Shown: positions 44,038 through 55,091, counted from the stretch's first letter. The stretch is 64,000 bases of DNA from Paenibacillus sp. EZ-K15 (GCF_002573715.1 NZ_PDHM01000008.1:325-64324), one strand, 5' to 3'. The notes: generated by a model not told the origin, from the letters alone. Made by a program: numbers and translations.

Positions 44038-45333
44038 ATGATTGAACGTTACAGCAGACCGGAAATGCGGGCGATTTGGACCGAGGAGAACAAATTCAGA
44101 GCATGGCTGGAAGTGGAATTGTGCGCATGCGAGGCATGGGCCGATCTTGGTGTCATTCCGAAGGAAGATACCGTTAAGCTTCGCCAGAATGCGACCTTTA
44201 ATATGGACCGGATTTATGAAATCGAGCAGGAAACCCGCCATGATGTCATCGCTTTTACCCGCGCGGTATCGGAAAGCCTTGGCGAGGAGCGCAAATGGGT
44301 CCACTACGGATTGACTTCAACAGATGTGGTGGATACCGCGATGGGATATCTGCTCAAACAAGCCAACGATATTTTGGAGCAGGACATCCTGCGTTTTATC
44401 GGTATTTTGAAAGAGAAGGCACTGGCTTACAAGCATACCCCGATGATGGGCAGAACGCATGGCGTGCATGCAGAGCCGACAACCTTCGGTTTGAAAATGG
44501 CGCTGTGGCATGAAGAGATGATCCGCAACCTGGAGCGTTTCCGCCATGCGGCTGACGGCGTGCAGTACGGCAAAATTTCCGGCGCAGTTGGAACGTATGC
44601 CAACATTGATCCTTCGGTTGAAGAATTCGTCTGCCGCAAGCTCGGTACGAAGCCGGCGCCGATCTCAACCCAGACGCTGCAGCGTGATCGTCATGCGGAA
44701 TACATGGCAACACTTGCGCTGATCGGTACTTCGCTTGAGAAGTTCGCTACTGAAGTACGCGCGCTCCAGAAGAGTGAGGTTCGCGAGGTCGAAGAGGCAT
44801 TCGCCAAAGGACAAAAAGGCTCCTCCGCGATGCCGCATAAACGGAATCCGATCGGTTCGGAGAACATCTCGGGTCTGGCGCGCGTCATTCGCGGCCACAT
44901 GGTTTCCGCTTACGAGAACGTGTCGCTCTGGCATGAGCGGGATATTTCCCACTCCTCGGTAGAGCGTATCATCCTGCCGGACGCTACGATGCTGCTAAAC
45001 TACATGCTGAACCGCTTCGGCAACATCGTGAAGAACCTGACGGTTTTCCCGGAGAACATGAAGCGTAACATGGCTCGCACATACGGCGTTCCTTTCTCCG
45101 GCCGGATCATGACGAAGCTGATCGATAAGGGCTTCAGCCGCGAGCAAGCGTACGACACCGTTCAGCCTCGCGCCATGCAGGCATGGGAAGAGCAGCGTCA
45201 ATTCCGCGAGATCGTGGAATCTACGCCTGAGATCACCGAGGTGCTCAGCGCCGAGGAGATCGAAGATGCATTTAATCCAAGCTGGCACCTGAAGCATGTG
45301 GATACGATTTTTGCCAAGCTGGGGTTGGAGTAG
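44038..45333 (+). CDS. purB: Adenylosuccinate lyase
   Basis: 431 residues of the fumarase/aspartase superfamily. Motifs are [23 protein letters not shown] with the catalytic His, and the signature [16 protein letters not shown] holding the active Ser loop. It acts twice: SAICAR to AICAR, and adenylosuccinate to AMP. GGAGG precedes the ATG by twelve bases. A family B repeat fills the 282-bp gap before purC. Confidence 0.97.
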   Translation: MIERYSRPEMRAIWTEENKFRAWLEVELCACEAWADLGVIPKEDTVKLRQNATFNMDRIYEIEQETRHDVIAFTRAVSESLGEERKWVHYGLTSTDVVDTAMGYLLKQANDILEQDILRFIGILKEKALAYKHTPMMGRTHGVHAEPTTFGLKMALWHEEMIRNLERFRHAADGVQYGKISGAVGTYANIDPSVEEFVCRKLGTKPAPISTQTLQRDRHAEYMATLALIGTSLEKFATEVRALQKSEVREVEEAFAKGQKGSSAMPHKRNPIGSENISGLARVIRGHMVSAYENVSLWHERDISHSSVERIILPDATMLLNYMLNRFGNIVKNLTVFPENMKRNMARTYGVPFSGRIMTKLIDKGFSREQAYDTVQPRAMQAWEEQRQFREIVESTPEITEVLSAEEIEDAFNPSWHLKHVDTIFAKLGLE

Positions 45334-45380
45334 GGTAGATAACCAAGATTATAAAAGGTTTAGAAAAGATCTTACTCTAC

Positions 45381-45508
45381 AACGGAGAAGGCGGAATTGT
45401 TTTGGAGAAGCGTTAGCGGTCCCCTTTGTCCCCGGATTTCAGCCTTTGAATCATATTTATGGAAATCTGGGGGCAACAGGGATCGGAAAAATAATCCGCA
45501 TTCGTAGT
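45381..45508. repeat. Palindromic repeat family B, copy 3 (inside pur operon)
   Basis: Blocks: GCGGAATTGTTTTGGAGAAG, AGCGGTCCCCTTTGTCC, inner arms CCCCGGATTTC / GAAATCTGGGGG, then GCAACAGGGATCGG and AAAAATAATCCGC, complementary to the first arm. The spacing agrees with copies 1 and 2. It lies between purB and purC, so it must be transcribed with the operon. The remaining spacer (45509-45615) has no promoter I can support. Confidence 0.85.
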
Positions 45509-45615
45509 GATGTACAATCCACAAACGCTCTATTTAGATAAAGCATTCATCCGACAGAAATACAGGGAGCGACGGTCTCAGGTTGAGATATACGTCGCCC
45601 CAAGGGGAGGAACAC

Positions 45616-46506
45616 ATGACATTACCGGCATTATCGACCGCCACTCATCTGGTCAACGTACCGCTGCTGTATAAGGGCAAGGTTCGTGAATTGTACGACC
45701 TGGGCGAGCACGTACTCATTGTAGTAACCGACCGTATTTCCGCTTTTGACTATGTGCTGGAGCCGCCTGTGCCGGCCAAAGGAACCGTGCTGAACAAACT
45801 GAGCGCCTTCTGGTTTGAACAAACGGAACAGCTCATCAGCAACCATGTCGTGCATACGGACGTGAACCTCCTGGGCGATGCCGTCAAGGACAAGGAGCTG
45901 CTGGATGGACGAATCATGGTGTGCCGCAGGGCCGAGCGTATCGATATCGAATGCGTGGTGCGCGGATACATTACCGGCGGAGGCTGGAGGCAGTATCAGT
46001 CCTCGGGAGAGGTTAACGGCATTAAGCTGCCGGAGGGCCTGCGCAAGAATGAGGCTTTTCCGGAGCCGATCTTCACGCCGGCTGCCAAGAACGATGTCGG
46101 TCATGACGAGGACATCCCGCTATCCCGCATGAAGGAGCTTGTCGGCGAGGAGCTGGCGCTGCAGCTGCAGGACAAAAGCCTGATGCTGTACAAGTTTGCC
46201 CGCGATTATTGCAGCAAGCACGGCATTATTTTGGCCGATTGTAAGTTTGAGTTCGGTTTGATCGATGGAGAGATCATTCTGATCGATGAGATCTTCACGC
46301 CGGATTCCTCCCGTTTCTGGGATGAGAAGAATTATGCGCTCGACATTGAGATTGACAGTATGGATAAGGAGCCTGTACGCACGTATCTCGCTTCGTCCGA
46401 TTGGGATAAGAACAGTGAGCCGGATCCCCTGCCGCAGGCCGTGGTGGAGGAGACGACGCGCCGCTACACCGACATTTACAGCCGAATCACGGGCGCAAGT
46501 CTGTAA
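45616..46506 (+). CDS. purC: SAICAR synthase (phosphoribosylaminoimidazole-succinocarboxamide synthase)
   Basis: 296 residues from ATG 45616, which follows GGGGAGG; in-frame codons back to 45583 lack a site. Motifs: LLYKGKVRELYDLG, VTDRISAFDYVL, CVVRGYITGGGWRQYQ, DCKFEFG and IDEIFTPDSSRFW. It joins aspartate to CAIR. It is of the longer, yeast-like form, not the roughly 240-residue PurC of B. subtilis (family knowledge). Downstream, purS follows after 50 bp. Confidence 0.97.
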   Translation: MTLPALSTATHLVNVPLLYKGKVRELYDLGEHVLIVVTDRISAFDYVLEPPVPAKGTVLNKLSAFWFEQTEQLISNHVVHTDVNLLGDAVKDKELLDGRIMVCRRAERIDIECVVRGYITGGGWRQYQSSGEVNGIKLPEGLRKNEAFPEPIFTPAAKNDVGHDEDIPLSRMKELVGEELALQLQDKSLMLYKFARDYCSKHGIILADCKFEFGLIDGEIILIDEIFTPDSSRFWDEKNYALDIEIDSMDKEPVRTYLASSDWDKNSEPDPLPQAVVEETTRRYTDIYSRITGASL

Positions 46507-46556
46507 AGCTTTTATAAACCATTTCATTCATATATACCGAGGAGGAACAGGATACA

Positions 46557-46802
46557 ATGTTGAAAGCAAAGGTCTACGTCACGATTAAGCAGAGCGTATT
46601 GGACCCTCAAGGGGTAGCGGTGCAAGGTGCACTTCATTCGATAGGGTACAAGGAAGTGGAGAGTCTGCGGATCGGTAAATATATGGAACTTGAGCTGGGT
46701 ACGGACAACCGTGAGGAAGCCGAGCAGCGAGTGAAAGAAATGTGTGAAAAGCTTCTGGCTAATACGGTGGTTGAGAACTACCGTTATGAATTGGAGGGCT
46801 AA
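46557..46802 (+). CDS. purS: FGAM synthase subunit PurS
   Basis: 81 residues: [20 protein letters not shown] at the start and [17 protein letters not shown] at the end are typical of PurS. It bridges PurQ and PurL in the three-part formylglycinamidine ribonucleotide synthase. GAGGAGGAA precedes the ATG. Gram-positive bacteria use this split form. Confidence 0.97.
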   Translation: MLKAKVYVTIKQSVLDPQGVAVQGALHSIGYKEVESLRIGKYMELELGTDNREEAEQRVKEMCEKLLANTVVENYRYELEG

Positions 46803-46806
46803 ACCA

Positions 46807-47496
46807 ATGAGATTTGCAGTGCTGGTCTTTCCTGGCTCCAATTGTGATATTGACTGTTATAAGGCGGTAGAGGAGGCGATCTCGCAGCCGGTGGATTATG
46901 TGTGGCATACGGCTACGGACCTTTCCCCATACGATTGCATTTTGGTACCCGGCGGATTCTCCTATGGAGATTATCTCCGGTGTGGTGCGATTTCCCGATT
47001 CGCCCCGGTTATGAGCGAAGTGGCGAAGGCGGCAGAAGAGGGCAAGTATATTCTTGGCATCTGCAACGGATTTCAGATTTTGACGGAAGCCGGACTCCTT
47101 CCGGGAGCTCTGCGCCGTAATGATTCGATGAAATTCCGCTGCCATGACACGGTGCTCAAAGTGAACAATAATACAACGCCGTTTACGCGCGACTACGCGG
47201 AGGGGCAAGAGATTGTCATTCCCATTGCGCATGGCGAGGGCAACTATTACTGTGATGAAGAAACACTTCAAAAGCTCCGGGACAACCGGCAAATCGTATT
47301 TACGTATCAAAACAATCCGAACGGCTCGATCGAGGATATCGCAGGCATCTGCAACGAGCGCGGCAATGTGATCGGCATGATGCCGCATCCGGAGCGCGCG
47401 GTCAGCAGCTTGCTCGGCTCGGATGACGGTAAAGCAATGTTTACATCCATATTACAGGCATGGAGGGATACTCATGGGGCAGCAAACGTCCGTTAA
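46807..47496 (+). CDS. purQ: FGAM synthase glutaminase subunit PurQ
   Basis: 229 residues from ATG 46807. Class-I glutaminase: [26 protein letters not shown], nucleophile Cys in [10 protein letters not shown], His-Glu in MMPHPERA. It supplies ammonia to PurL. It starts four bases after purS, and purL begins inside its 3' end, so the three subunits are coupled. Confidence 0.97.
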   Translation: MRFAVLVFPGSNCDIDCYKAVEEAISQPVDYVWHTATDLSPYDCILVPGGFSYGDYLRCGAISRFAPVMSEVAKAAEEGKYILGICNGFQILTEAGLLPGALRRNDSMKFRCHDTVLKVNNNTTPFTRDYAEGQEIVIPIAHGEGNYYCDEETLQKLRDNRQIVFTYQNNPNGSIEDIAGICNERGNVIGMMPHPERAVSSLLGSDDGKAMFTSILQAWRDTHGAANVR

Positions 47497-49717
47497 GGAA
47501 CCGACAGCAGAACAGATCGCAGAGCATCAGATTTACAAACAGATGGGAGTTTCGGACAGCGAGTATGAGCTGATCTGTTCCTTCATGGGACGCAAGCCGA
47601 ATTACACGGAAATCGGCGTATTCAGTGTTATGTGGTCCGAGCATTGCGCCTATAAAAATTCCAAGCCATTGCTTCGTCGTTTCCCGACAAGCGGCCCGCG
47701 CGTCCTGATGGGACCGGGCGAGGGCGCCGGGATCGTCGATATCGGCGACAACCAGGCGGTTGTATTCAAAATCGAAAGTCATAACCATCCGTCCGCTGTA
47801 GAGCCTTATCAAGGCGCAGCCACGGGCGTTGGCGGCATTATCCGCGATATTTTCTCAATGGGGGCAAGACCGGTAGCGATTCTCAACTCGCTTCGGTTCG
47901 GTAAGCTGGAGAGCGATCGCGTTAAATATTTGTTTGAGCACGTGGTATCCGGTATTGCCGGTTACGGCAACTGCATCGGGATCCCGACGGTAGGCGGCGA
48001 GGTTGTATTCGACGAAAGTTATGAAGGCAATCCGCTGGTCAATGCGATGTGCGTCGGCGTTATCGACCATGATAAGATTCAGCGCGGCGTTGCAAAAGGG
48101 GTAGGCAATCCGGTCTTCTATGTCGGCCCTCCAACTGGCCGCGATGGCATCCACGGGGCGACCTTCGCTTCCGTAGAGCTGACGGAGGAATCCGAAGCGA
48201 ACCGTACGGCCGTTCAGGTCGGCGATCCGTTCATGGAGAAACTCGTGATGGAATCCTGCCTCGAGCTGATTGATTCCGGCATCGTGCTGGGCATTCAGGA
48301 TATGGGCGCGGCTGGATTGACTTGCTCCAGTGCGGAAATGGCAAGTAAAGCAGGCAACGGTCTTGAGTTGTACCTGGACCAAGTGCCTCAGCGCGAAGAG
48401 GGCATGACGCCTTATGAAATGATGCTATCGGAATCCCAGGAACGGATGCTGTTCGTGGTTGAGCCGAAGCATGAGGAGCAAGCACGAGAAATCTTCGAAC
48501 GCTGGGGCGTTATCTGTGCTAAAGTCGGCAAAGTGACGGACGATGGCCGCCTGAAGCTGATCCACCACGATGAGGTGGTAGGCGACATGCCGGTTAAAGC
48601 GCTCGTAGACGAATGCCCGATCTATAACAAACCATCCCAGGAACCGGCTTATTACAAAGAGCAGGCTGCGGTGGATACGCTTCGTTATGAAGAAGTGAAG
48701 GATTTGGGCGGTGCCCTTAAGAAGGTGCTCGGTTCGCCAAGCCTTGCAAGCAAAGCATGGGTATACAACCAATACGATTATATGGTTCGCACCAGTACGG
48801 CTGTTCGTCCGGGTTCGGATGCAGCTGTCGTAACGGTGCATGGAACGCGCAAAGCCCTGGCGATGACAACGGACTGTAATGGACGTTACGTCTACCTCGA
48901 CCCTGAGCTTGGCGGCAGAATCGCCGTTAGCGAAGCAGCGCGCAATATCGTGTGCTCCGGTGCCGAGCCGCTGGCGATTACGGATAACCTGAACTTCGGA
49001 AGCCCGGAGAAGCCAGAAATTTTCTGGCAGATGGAAAAAGCCGTGGACGGCATGGCGGAAGCTTGTCGTGAGCTTGAAACGCCGGTCATCGGCGGTAATG
49101 TCAGCCTCTACAACGAGAATGCCAAAGGCGCGATTTATCCGACGCCGGTTGTCGGCATGGTCGGCCTGATCCATGATACGGATCATATTACAACGCAAGG
49201 CTTCAAGGCGGAAGGCGATGCCATCTATGTGCTGGGTGATACCCGTGCGGAACTTGGCGGCAGCGAGTTCCAAGCGATTATTCACGGGGTGTCGGAAGGC
49301 AGACCGCCTGAACTGAACCTGGATACCGAGAAGAAATTGCTCGGCGGCGTACTGAAGGCCATCCAATCCGGTCTGGTACAATCCGCGCATGACGTGTCGG
49401 AGGGGGGACTTGCAACCGCGCTGGCGGAGAGCTGTATCAGCGGCAACGTTGGGGCGAGCGTACAATGGTCAACCGATCTGCGTAACGACGTAGCGCTCTT
49501 CAGCGAGAGCCAATCCCGGATCGTGCTGTCGGTGTCCCCTGATCGTAAGAATGCGCTGGAGAAGCTCCTGCAGGAAGCGGGCGTTCCATTTACCGCGTTT
49601 GGCGTAGTCGGCGGGAATAAGCTTAGCATTAACATTAACGGTGCTTCTGCGCTGGAAGAATCCGTGGAGGCTTTGAAATCCGTCTGGGAGGATGCCATTC
49701 CATGTCTCATGAACTGA
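47474..49717 (+). CDS. purL: FGAM synthase large subunit PurL
   Basis: 747 residues from ATG 47474 (GGAGGG six bases upstream), overlapping purQ by 23 bases. Motifs: [55 protein letters not shown] and a second domain with [14 protein letters not shown]. Small PurL form that needs PurS and PurQ. ATP-dependent amidation of FGAR to FGAM. Overlaps purF by 16 bases. Confidence 0.97.
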   Translation: MGQQTSVKEPTAEQIAEHQIYKQMGVSDSEYELICSFMGRKPNYTEIGVFSVMWSEHCAYKNSKPLLRRFPTSGPRVLMGPGEGAGIVDIGDNQAVVFKIESHNHPSAVEPYQGAATGVGGIIRDIFSMGARPVAILNSLRFGKLESDRVKYLFEHVVSGIAGYGNCIGIPTVGGEVVFDESYEGNPLVNAMCVGVIDHDKIQRGVAKGVGNPVFYVGPPTGRDGIHGATFASVELTEESEANRTAVQVGDPFMEKLVMESCLELIDSGIVLGIQDMGAAGLTCSSAEMASKAGNGLELYLDQVPQREEGMTPYEMMLSESQERMLFVVEPKHEEQAREIFERWGVICAKVGKVTDDGRLKLIHHDEVVGDMPVKALVDECPIYNKPSQEPAYYKEQAAVDTLRYEEVKDLGGALKKVLGSPSLASKAWVYNQYDYMVRTSTAVRPGSDAAVVTVHGTRKALAMTTDCNGRYVYLDPELGGRIAVSEAARNIVCSGAEPLAITDNLNFGSPEKPEIFWQMEKAVDGMAEACRELETPVIGGNVSLYNENAKGAIYPTPVVGMVGLIHDTDHITTQGFKAEGDAIYVLGDTRAELGGSEFQAIIHGVSEGRPPELNLDTEKKLLGGVLKAIQSGLVQSAHDVSEGGLATALAESCISGNVGASVQWSTDLRNDVALFSESQSRIVLSVSPDRKNALEKLLQEAGVPFTAFGVVGGNKLSININGASALEESVEALKSVWEDAIPCLMN

Positions 49718-51180
49718 TACCCGAAGGACTGTGGACAGGGGATTACTACAATGAGGGAACAGGTCAGAGCGATATTTTCGATACATTAAAAGAAGAGTGC
49801 GGTGTATTCGGGGTGTTTGGGCATCCCGATGCCGCTTCCCTTTCCTATTACGGGCTTCACGCCCTCCAGCACCGCGGCGAGGAAAGCGCAGGAATCTGCG
49901 TGGCCGATGGCGAGAATTTCAATTATCACCGCGGTATGGGGCTGGTAAAAGAAGTGTTTGATAAAGATAAGCTGGAATCGCTCCAGGGCAGCATGTCGAT
50001 CGGGCATGTCCGTTATTCAACCAGCGGGGACAGCGGGCTGACAAATGCGCAGCCACTCGTCTTTAAATATCGTGAGGGCAATCTGGCAATCGCAACGAAC
50101 GGCAACATCGTCAATGAGCCGAAGCTTCGGCGCGAGCTGGAGATGGAGGGTTCCATATTCCAGACGACCAGCGATACGGAAGTCATTGCGCATCTGATTG
50201 CACGGTCGCCGAAGGACTTTGTCGAGGCTGCCAAGGATGCCTTGCGGCGTCTGGTGGGCGGGTTTGCCTTTCTACTCATGACCAATGACAAGCTGCTCGT
50301 CGCCTCGGACCCGAACGGACTCCGTCCGCTCACGATGGGCCGTCTGGGCGATGCGTATATCTTAACCTCTGAGACCTGTGCACTTGAAGTCATCGGGGCG
50401 GAAGCGATCCGCGATGTCGCTCCCGGGGAGCTGCTGATCCTCGATCGGAACGGGCTTCGGGAAGAGCGGTATACGGAAGCGGGACGCAAAGCCTTGTGCG
50501 CGATGGAATATATTTATTTCTCCCGTCCGGACAGCGATCTGAACGGCTCCAACCTGCATTCGGCCCGCAAACGGATGGGCAGCAAGATGGCCCTGGAATC
50601 GTTCGTGGATGCGGATGTGGTTACGGGCGTACCGGATTCCAGCATCTCGGCCGCTATCGGTTATGCCGAGCAAACGGGCATTCCTTATGAGTTGGGATTG
50701 ATCAAGAATAAATACACGGGCCGGACGTTCATTCAGCCGAGCCAGGAGCTGCGCGAGCAGGGCGTGAAGATGAAGCTGAGCGCGGTACGGCGTGTGGTCG
50801 AAGGCAAACGGGTGGTCATGATTGATGACTCCATTGTACGGGGAACCACGTCCCGTCGGATCGTCAATCTGCTTCGCGAAGCGGGCGCGACCGAAGTGCA
50901 TGTACGGATTACGTCGCCGCCGTTCAAGAATCCTTGCTTCTACGGCATCGATACGCCGGACCGCAGGGAGCTGATCGCCTCCGAGAAAAGCATCGAGGAA
51001 ATCTGCCGGGAGATCAACGCGGATTCCTTATCGTTCCTGAGCCCGGAAGGACTCATATCCGCCATTGGCGGTTATGATGAGCACAGCCCTAAAGGCGGCT
51101 TGTGCATGGCATGCTTTGACAATGATTACCCGACGCAAATTGATTTTAACGGGGAAGAGAAGATGGGCTGCAGCTGCTGA
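49702..51180 (+). CDS. purF: Amidophosphoribosyltransferase
   Basis: 492 residues. The active N-terminal Cys after processing is probably C33 in [10 protein letters not shown], which leaves a 32-residue propeptide, longer than the 11 residues of B. subtilis. Glutaminase motifs: [22 protein letters not shown] loop: [18 protein letters not shown]. Cys residues in [20 protein letters not shown] and [10 protein letters not shown] fit the iron-sulphur ligands of the Bacillus class. It catalyses the first step of purine synthesis. A 447-bp spacer with a repeat element follows. Confidence 0.96.
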   Translation: MSHELIPEGLWTGDYYNEGTGQSDIFDTLKEECGVFGVFGHPDAASLSYYGLHALQHRGEESAGICVADGENFNYHRGMGLVKEVFDKDKLESLQGSMSIGHVRYSTSGDSGLTNAQPLVFKYREGNLAIATNGNIVNEPKLRRELEMEGSIFQTTSDTEVIAHLIARSPKDFVEAAKDALRRLVGGFAFLLMTNDKLLVASDPNGLRPLTMGRLGDAYILTSETCALEVIGAEAIRDVAPGELLILDRNGLREERYTEAGRKALCAMEYIYFSRPDSDLNGSNLHSARKRMGSKMALESFVDADVVTGVPDSSISAAIGYAEQTGIPYELGLIKNKYTGRTFIQPSQELREQGVKMKLSAVRRVVEGKRVVMIDDSIVRGTTSRRIVNLLREAGATEVHVRITSPPFKNPCFYGIDTPDRRELIASEKSIEEICREINADSLSFLSPEGLISAIGGYDEHSPKGGLCMACFDNDYPTQIDFNGEEKMGCSC

Positions 51181-51227
51181 TTCTGCAGTGGACAGCCATT
51201 TTTTCTAGGTTTTATCCTTTAAGTGCG

Positions 51228-51542
51228 GGTTCAAAAAGGTCGGTTTTCAGCACCGAAGCTTATGCTTCCGACGTGCGTTTTTACAAAACGCTTAAGTTGG
51301 ATGAAGCAAGGGACGTCAGGAGCGGAGCGTACGTTTGGTACGTGAGCACCAGAAGGCCCGGCTGAATTCAAGATTCGATGCTGAGTGGCTTCCTGATTCA
51401 CTTCGTGTTAGATATAAAATTTATTCGTTATCAGCAGAGCTGATGAAATTCTATATCGCAAGAAAACCTACCTTTGAATCGCGGTCGCTCATCCTTGATT
51501 GGCCTCGATTGGTTTTCTTATCAAAAGAGAGCTTTTTGAACA
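51228..51542. repeat. Palindromic repeat family A, copy 2, with nested family C
   Basis: Ends GGTTCAAAAAG and CTTTTTGAACA match copy 1 (4415-4583) with one mismatch. The first 190 bp follow copy 1 closely apart from an extra arm with two small hairpins (GAAGC/GCTTC and GCGTTTT/AAAACGC). After TTCACTTCGTG copy 1 goes straight to its right end, whereas this copy has about 115 bp of family C sequence. It lies inside the pur operon between purF and purM. Confidence 0.85.
51410..51524. repeat. Palindromic repeat family C, copy 3 (nested in A)
   Basis: TATAAAA, then TATCGCAAGAAAACC, ATCGCGGTCGCTCATCC and GGTTTTCTTATC, in the same order as copies at 18445 and 40341. AAGAAAACC / GGTTTTCTT is a perfect 9-bp hairpin base. 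It interrupts family A. Confidence 0.75.
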
Positions 51543-51627
51543 ACCTCTTTAAGCTGATTATTGATTAAGCCCATAAATGATGTGTGAACGGATACTTTCG
51601 TCATAACGAAAAAGGAGTGTTGAGCGC

Positions 51628-52668
51628 GTGTCGGATACTTACAAACAAGCAGGCGTGGATATCGCTGCAGGCAACGAAGCGGTAGAGCGGATGAAAAAGC
51701 ATGTCAAAACGACTTTCAGACCGGAAGTCATGACCGACCTCGGGGGTTTTGGCGCACTGTTCAAGCTGAATAAAGACCAATATGAAGAGCCGGTACTCGT
51801 CTCAGGCACGGATGGCGTCGGCACAAAGCTGAAGCTCGCATTCGCGATGGACCAACATGATACCATCGGCATTGATGCGGTAGCGATGTGCGTGAACGAT
51901 ATTGTGGTGCAAGGCGCAGAACCGCTCTTTTTTCTCGACTATTTAGCGTGTGATAAGGTCATTCCGGCCAAAATCGAGTCCATTGTCAAAGGGATCGCTG
52001 ACGGATGCAATCAAGCAGGCTGTTCCCTGATCGGCGGAGAGACGGCGGAAATGCCAGGCATGTACAGCGAAGGCGAGTATGACATCGCGGGCTTTACCGT
52101 AGGTATTGTCGACAAAAGCAAAATGATCAACGGGTCGAATATCGCGGCAGGCGACACGGTGATTGGTCTAGCATCCAGCGGTGTGCACAGCAACGGCTTC
52201 TCGCTTGTCCGCAAGCTGCTTCTGGAGAACGCCGGCTACTCCCTTCAGCAAGAGCTTCCGGAACTGGGCGGACGTCTTGGGGACGTGCTGCTCGCACCGA
52301 CGAAGATTTATGTGAAGCCGCTGCTCGGACTGTTGAAAGAGATCGAAGTAAAGGGCATGGCGCATATTACGGGCGGCGGATTCATCGAGAATATTCCGCG
52401 CATGCTGCCGGATGGCGTCAATGTCGACATCGAATACGGCTCTTGGCCGATTCTGCCAATCTTTAAGCTGATGCAGGAAAAAGGCAACATTTCGAACAAG
52501 GATATGTTTACGACATTTAATATGGGGATCGGCATGGTGCTTGTCGTTAAGGAACAGGATGCAGACGGGGTGCTTCAATACCTCCGCTCCGCAGGCGAAG
52601 AGGCTTATGTGATCGGCCGCGTGACCGAAGGCGAGCGTCTCGTAACCTTCACGGGAGCTGAGGTGTAA
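51628..52668 (+). CDS. purM: AIR synthase (FGAM cyclo-ligase)
   Basis: 346 residues from GTG with AAGGAG upstream. Motifs: [48 protein letters not shown] and [15 protein letters not shown]. It closes the imidazole ring using ATP. The stop overlaps purN (TAATG). It starts 85 bp after the A/C repeat; no separate promoter was found. Confidence 0.97.
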   Translation: MSDTYKQAGVDIAAGNEAVERMKKHVKTTFRPEVMTDLGGFGALFKLNKDQYEEPVLVSGTDGVGTKLKLAFAMDQHDTIGIDAVAMCVNDIVVQGAEPLFFLDYLACDKVIPAKIESIVKGIADGCNQAGCSLIGGETAEMPGMYSEGEYDIAGFTVGIVDKSKMINGSNIAAGDTVIGLASSGVHSNGFSLVRKLLLENAGYSLQQELPELGGRLGDVLLAPTKIYVKPLLGLLKEIEVKGMAHITGGGFIENIPRMLPDGVNVDIEYGSWPILPIFKLMQEKGNISNKDMFTTFNMGIGMVLVVKEQDADGVLQYLRSAGEEAYVIGRVTEGERLVTFTGAEV

Positions 52669-53279
52669 TGAGATCGTTTCGGATTGCGGTTTTCGCTTCC
52701 GGCAGAGGCAGCAACTTTCAGGCTTTGGCAGACGCGCAGCTCAGGGGGGCTTTAGGCGGCGTAATCAGCATTCTGGTATGCGATAAGCCGCAGGCTCCCG
52801 TCGTGGAGCTGGCTCAAGCGGCGAATGTGGATGTATTCGCGTTTCAGCCGAAGGAATATGCCACGAAGGAAGATTACGAACGTGAAATTGCGGTAGAGCT
52901 TCAGCAGCGCGGTGTCGAATTAATTGTCCTTGCAGGATATATGCGGTTGTTGAGTCCGTCCTTTGTCGAGTTCTATAGCGGCCGGATTATTAACATTCAT
53001 CCTTCGCTGCTGCCTGCTTTTCCTGGTAAAGACGCGATTGGCCAAGCGCTGGATTATGGTGTGAAGATGACCGGTGTCACGGTTCATTTCGTTGATGGCG
53101 GCATGGATACCGGACCGGTTATTGCTCAGAAAGCTGTAGAGATCAAGGAAGGCGATACGGCGGAATTGCTGGCACAGCGTATTCATGCGGTGGAGCAGAA
53201 GTTATACTCCGAAGTCGTTTCCTGGTTTGCTCAAGGGCGGATTTCACTGAACGGGCGGAATGTGACGATTACCGAATAA
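52668..53279 (+). CDS. purN: GAR formyltransferase (10-formyl-THF dependent)
   Basis: 203 residues. VFASGRGSNFQAL binds the substrate phosphate; NIHPSLLPAFPGKDAI includes the catalytic Asn and His; VHFVDGGMDTGPVIAQ includes the active Asp. Start is coupled to purM (TAATG). The 152-bp gap to purH has nothing recognised. Confidence 0.97.
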   Translation: MRSFRIAVFASGRGSNFQALADAQLRGALGGVISILVCDKPQAPVVELAQAANVDVFAFQPKEYATKEDYEREIAVELQQRGVELIVLAGYMRLLSPSFVEFYSGRIINIHPSLLPAFPGKDAIGQALDYGVKMTGVTVHFVDGGMDTGPVIAQKAVEIKEGDTAELLAQRIHAVEQKLYSEVVSWFAQGRISLNGRNVTITE

Positions 53280-53431
53280 GCTTTTGTAATAAAAGCGGAC
53301 AAGGCCTTACGGTGAATCGACATGTTCGATATTTCTCGGGAAATAATTTGCAATTATGGATCTTCGACAGCATCTACGGAATCAAGACAGGCTTACTTAG
53401 TTGATTTTCATTCAAAATAGGGGGTATGAAC

Positions 53432-54979
53432 GTGGGTATCAAAAGAGCTTTGGTCAGCGTTTCGGATAAAACCGGCATCGTGGAATTTTGCCGCGAGTTG
53501 TCTTCATTGGGTGTAGAGATCATTTCGACAGGAGGAACGAAGAACCTCCTTGCCAAAGAAGGAGTTCCTGTCATCGGCATTTCCGATGTGACCGGATTCC
53601 CGGAGATTCTGGACGGACGCGTCAAAACCCTTCATCCAGCCGTACACAGCGGCCTGCTTGCCATTCGCGACAGCGAAGAGCATCAGCGTCAGATGCAGGA
53701 GCTGGGCCTCGATTACATCGATATGGTCGTGGTTAACCTGTACCCATTCCAGGAAACGATCGCGAAGCCGGATGTCGAGTATGAAGATGCAATCGAAAAT
53801 ATCGACATTGGCGGTCCAACGATGCTGCGTTCGGCTGCGAAAAACCATGCTTTTGTGAGTGTGGTTGTCGATGCGGCGGATTATGGCAGCGTGATTGAGG
53901 AAATTCGCGGCGGCGGCGACACGACGTTGGAAACCCGTAAACGTCTTGCAGCCAAGGTATTCCGTCATACGGCAGCCTACGATACGTTGATTTCCGACTA
54001 TTTGTCGAATGTGACGGGCGATCCGCTTCCAGAGCGCTTTAGCGTGACCTACGAGAAAATTCAGGACCTTCGTTACGGCGAGAATCCGCATCAAAAAGCG
54101 GCATTTTACCGTAAACCGCTGGCACCTGAGGGTACCTTGACGACAGCCGAGCAGCTGCACGGCAAAGAGCTCTCCTATAACAATATCAATGACGCGAATG
54201 CAGCCTTGCAGATTGTGAAGGAATTCGACGAGCCGACTGTGGTGGCCGTGAAGCATATGAACCCTTGCGGCGTTGGCATCGGGACAAATGTACTGGAAGC
54301 TTATCAAAAGGCTTATAACGCCGATCCGACATCCATCTTTGGCGGCATCGTGGCAGCGAACCGGACGATTGATGCTCCGACTGCAGATCTGCTGAAGGAT
54401 ATCTTCCTTGAAATTATTCTGGCACCGGACTTCACGCCGGAGGCACTGGAGATTTTGACGAAGAAGAAGAACATCCGTCTTCTGAAGATGGGCGAGTTCG
54501 GCTCGGCCAAGGAGCGCCAAAGCACGCTTGCCGTGACAACCATCGAAGGCGGCATGATCGTGCAGGAAAGCGATGTGCATTCCCTGGATGCCGCTGACCT
54601 GCAAGTTGCAACAGATCGCAAACCAACGGAAGAGGAACTGAAGCAGCTGCTCTTTGGCTGGAAGGTTGTAAAGCACGTGAAATCCAATGCAATCGTATTG
54701 GCGGCAGACGACATGACCGTTGGCGTTGGCGCAGGCCAGATGAACCGTGTCGGCTCGGCGCGCATTGCGGTGGAACAGGCAGGAGAGAAAGCCAAGGGGG
54801 CCGTTCTCGCTTCCGACGCGTTCTTCCCGATGGGAGATACCGTGGAGCTTGCAGCGAAAGCCGGCATTACCGCCATCATTCAGCCGGGCGGCTCCATTAA
54901 GGATGAGGAATCCATCAAGGCTGCCAACGAATATGGGATCGCCATGGTCTTTACCGGCGTGAGACATTTTAAGCACTAA
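53432..54979 (+). CDS. purH: Bifunctional AICAR formyltransferase / IMP cyclohydrolase
   Basis: 515 residues. I prefer GTG 53432 (GGGG seven bases upstream; the product then begins like other PurH proteins, [15 protein letters not shown]) to ATG 53426, which abuts the ribosome site. The cyclohydrolase half has [10 protein letters not shown] and [17 protein letters not shown]. The formyltransferase half has [25 protein letters not shown] and a C-terminal [15 protein letters not shown]. It performs the last two steps to IMP. Confidence 0.97.
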   Translation: MGIKRALVSVSDKTGIVEFCRELSSLGVEIISTGGTKNLLAKEGVPVIGISDVTGFPEILDGRVKTLHPAVHSGLLAIRDSEEHQRQMQELGLDYIDMVVVNLYPFQETIAKPDVEYEDAIENIDIGGPTMLRSAAKNHAFVSVVVDAADYGSVIEEIRGGGDTTLETRKRLAAKVFRHTAAYDTLISDYLSNVTGDPLPERFSVTYEKIQDLRYGENPHQKAAFYRKPLAPEGTLTTAEQLHGKELSYNNINDANAALQIVKEFDEPTVVAVKHMNPCGVGIGTNVLEAYQKAYNADPTSIFGGIVAANRTIDAPTADLLKDIFLEIILAPDFTPEALEILTKKKNIRLLKMGEFGSAKERQSTLAVTTIEGGMIVQESDVHSLDAADLQVATDRKPTEEELKQLLFGWKVVKHVKSNAIVLAADDMTVGVGAGQMNRVGSARIAVEQAGEKAKGAVLASDAFFPMGDTVELAAKAGITAIIQPGGSIKDEESIKAANEYGIAMVFTGVRHFKH

Positions 54980-54992
54980 TTCATAAGCCTAA

Positions 54993-55091
54993 AAAGGTAG
55001 CTTCGCTGCATCCGTCAGGCTGCAGCTGAAGGATCACCTTTCATTCAGCAGCATATAGAGGCGACGCCGCTCTTTCGAGCGCGCCGCCTTT
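54993..55091. other. Hairpin-rich purH-purD spacer
   Basis: Two stem-loops: AAAGGT..GCTTC.CTGCA / TGCAG.TGAAG..ACCTTT (54993-55041) and GGCG..GCTC / GAGC..CGCC closing on TTTC (55060-55088), followed by TTTAAGTTT. The second is a possible weak terminator. They could lower purD expression or protect the upstream mRNA. The remaining 106 bp to purD has only the purD ribosome site. Confidence 0.6.

Noticed and set aside
48425..49465. 346-residue open frame on the minus strand opposite purL
   Set aside because: An antisense frame with biased composition and no start signals; purL is well supported.
51335..51568. 77-codon plus-strand frame in the purF-purM spacer
   Set aside because: It lies within repeat elements A and C, lacks a ribosome site, and is not open in the other A copy.
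53504..54976. 490-residue open frame on the minus strand opposite purH
   Set aside because: It mirrors purH codons, has no ribosome site or domain, and purH itself is unmistakable.
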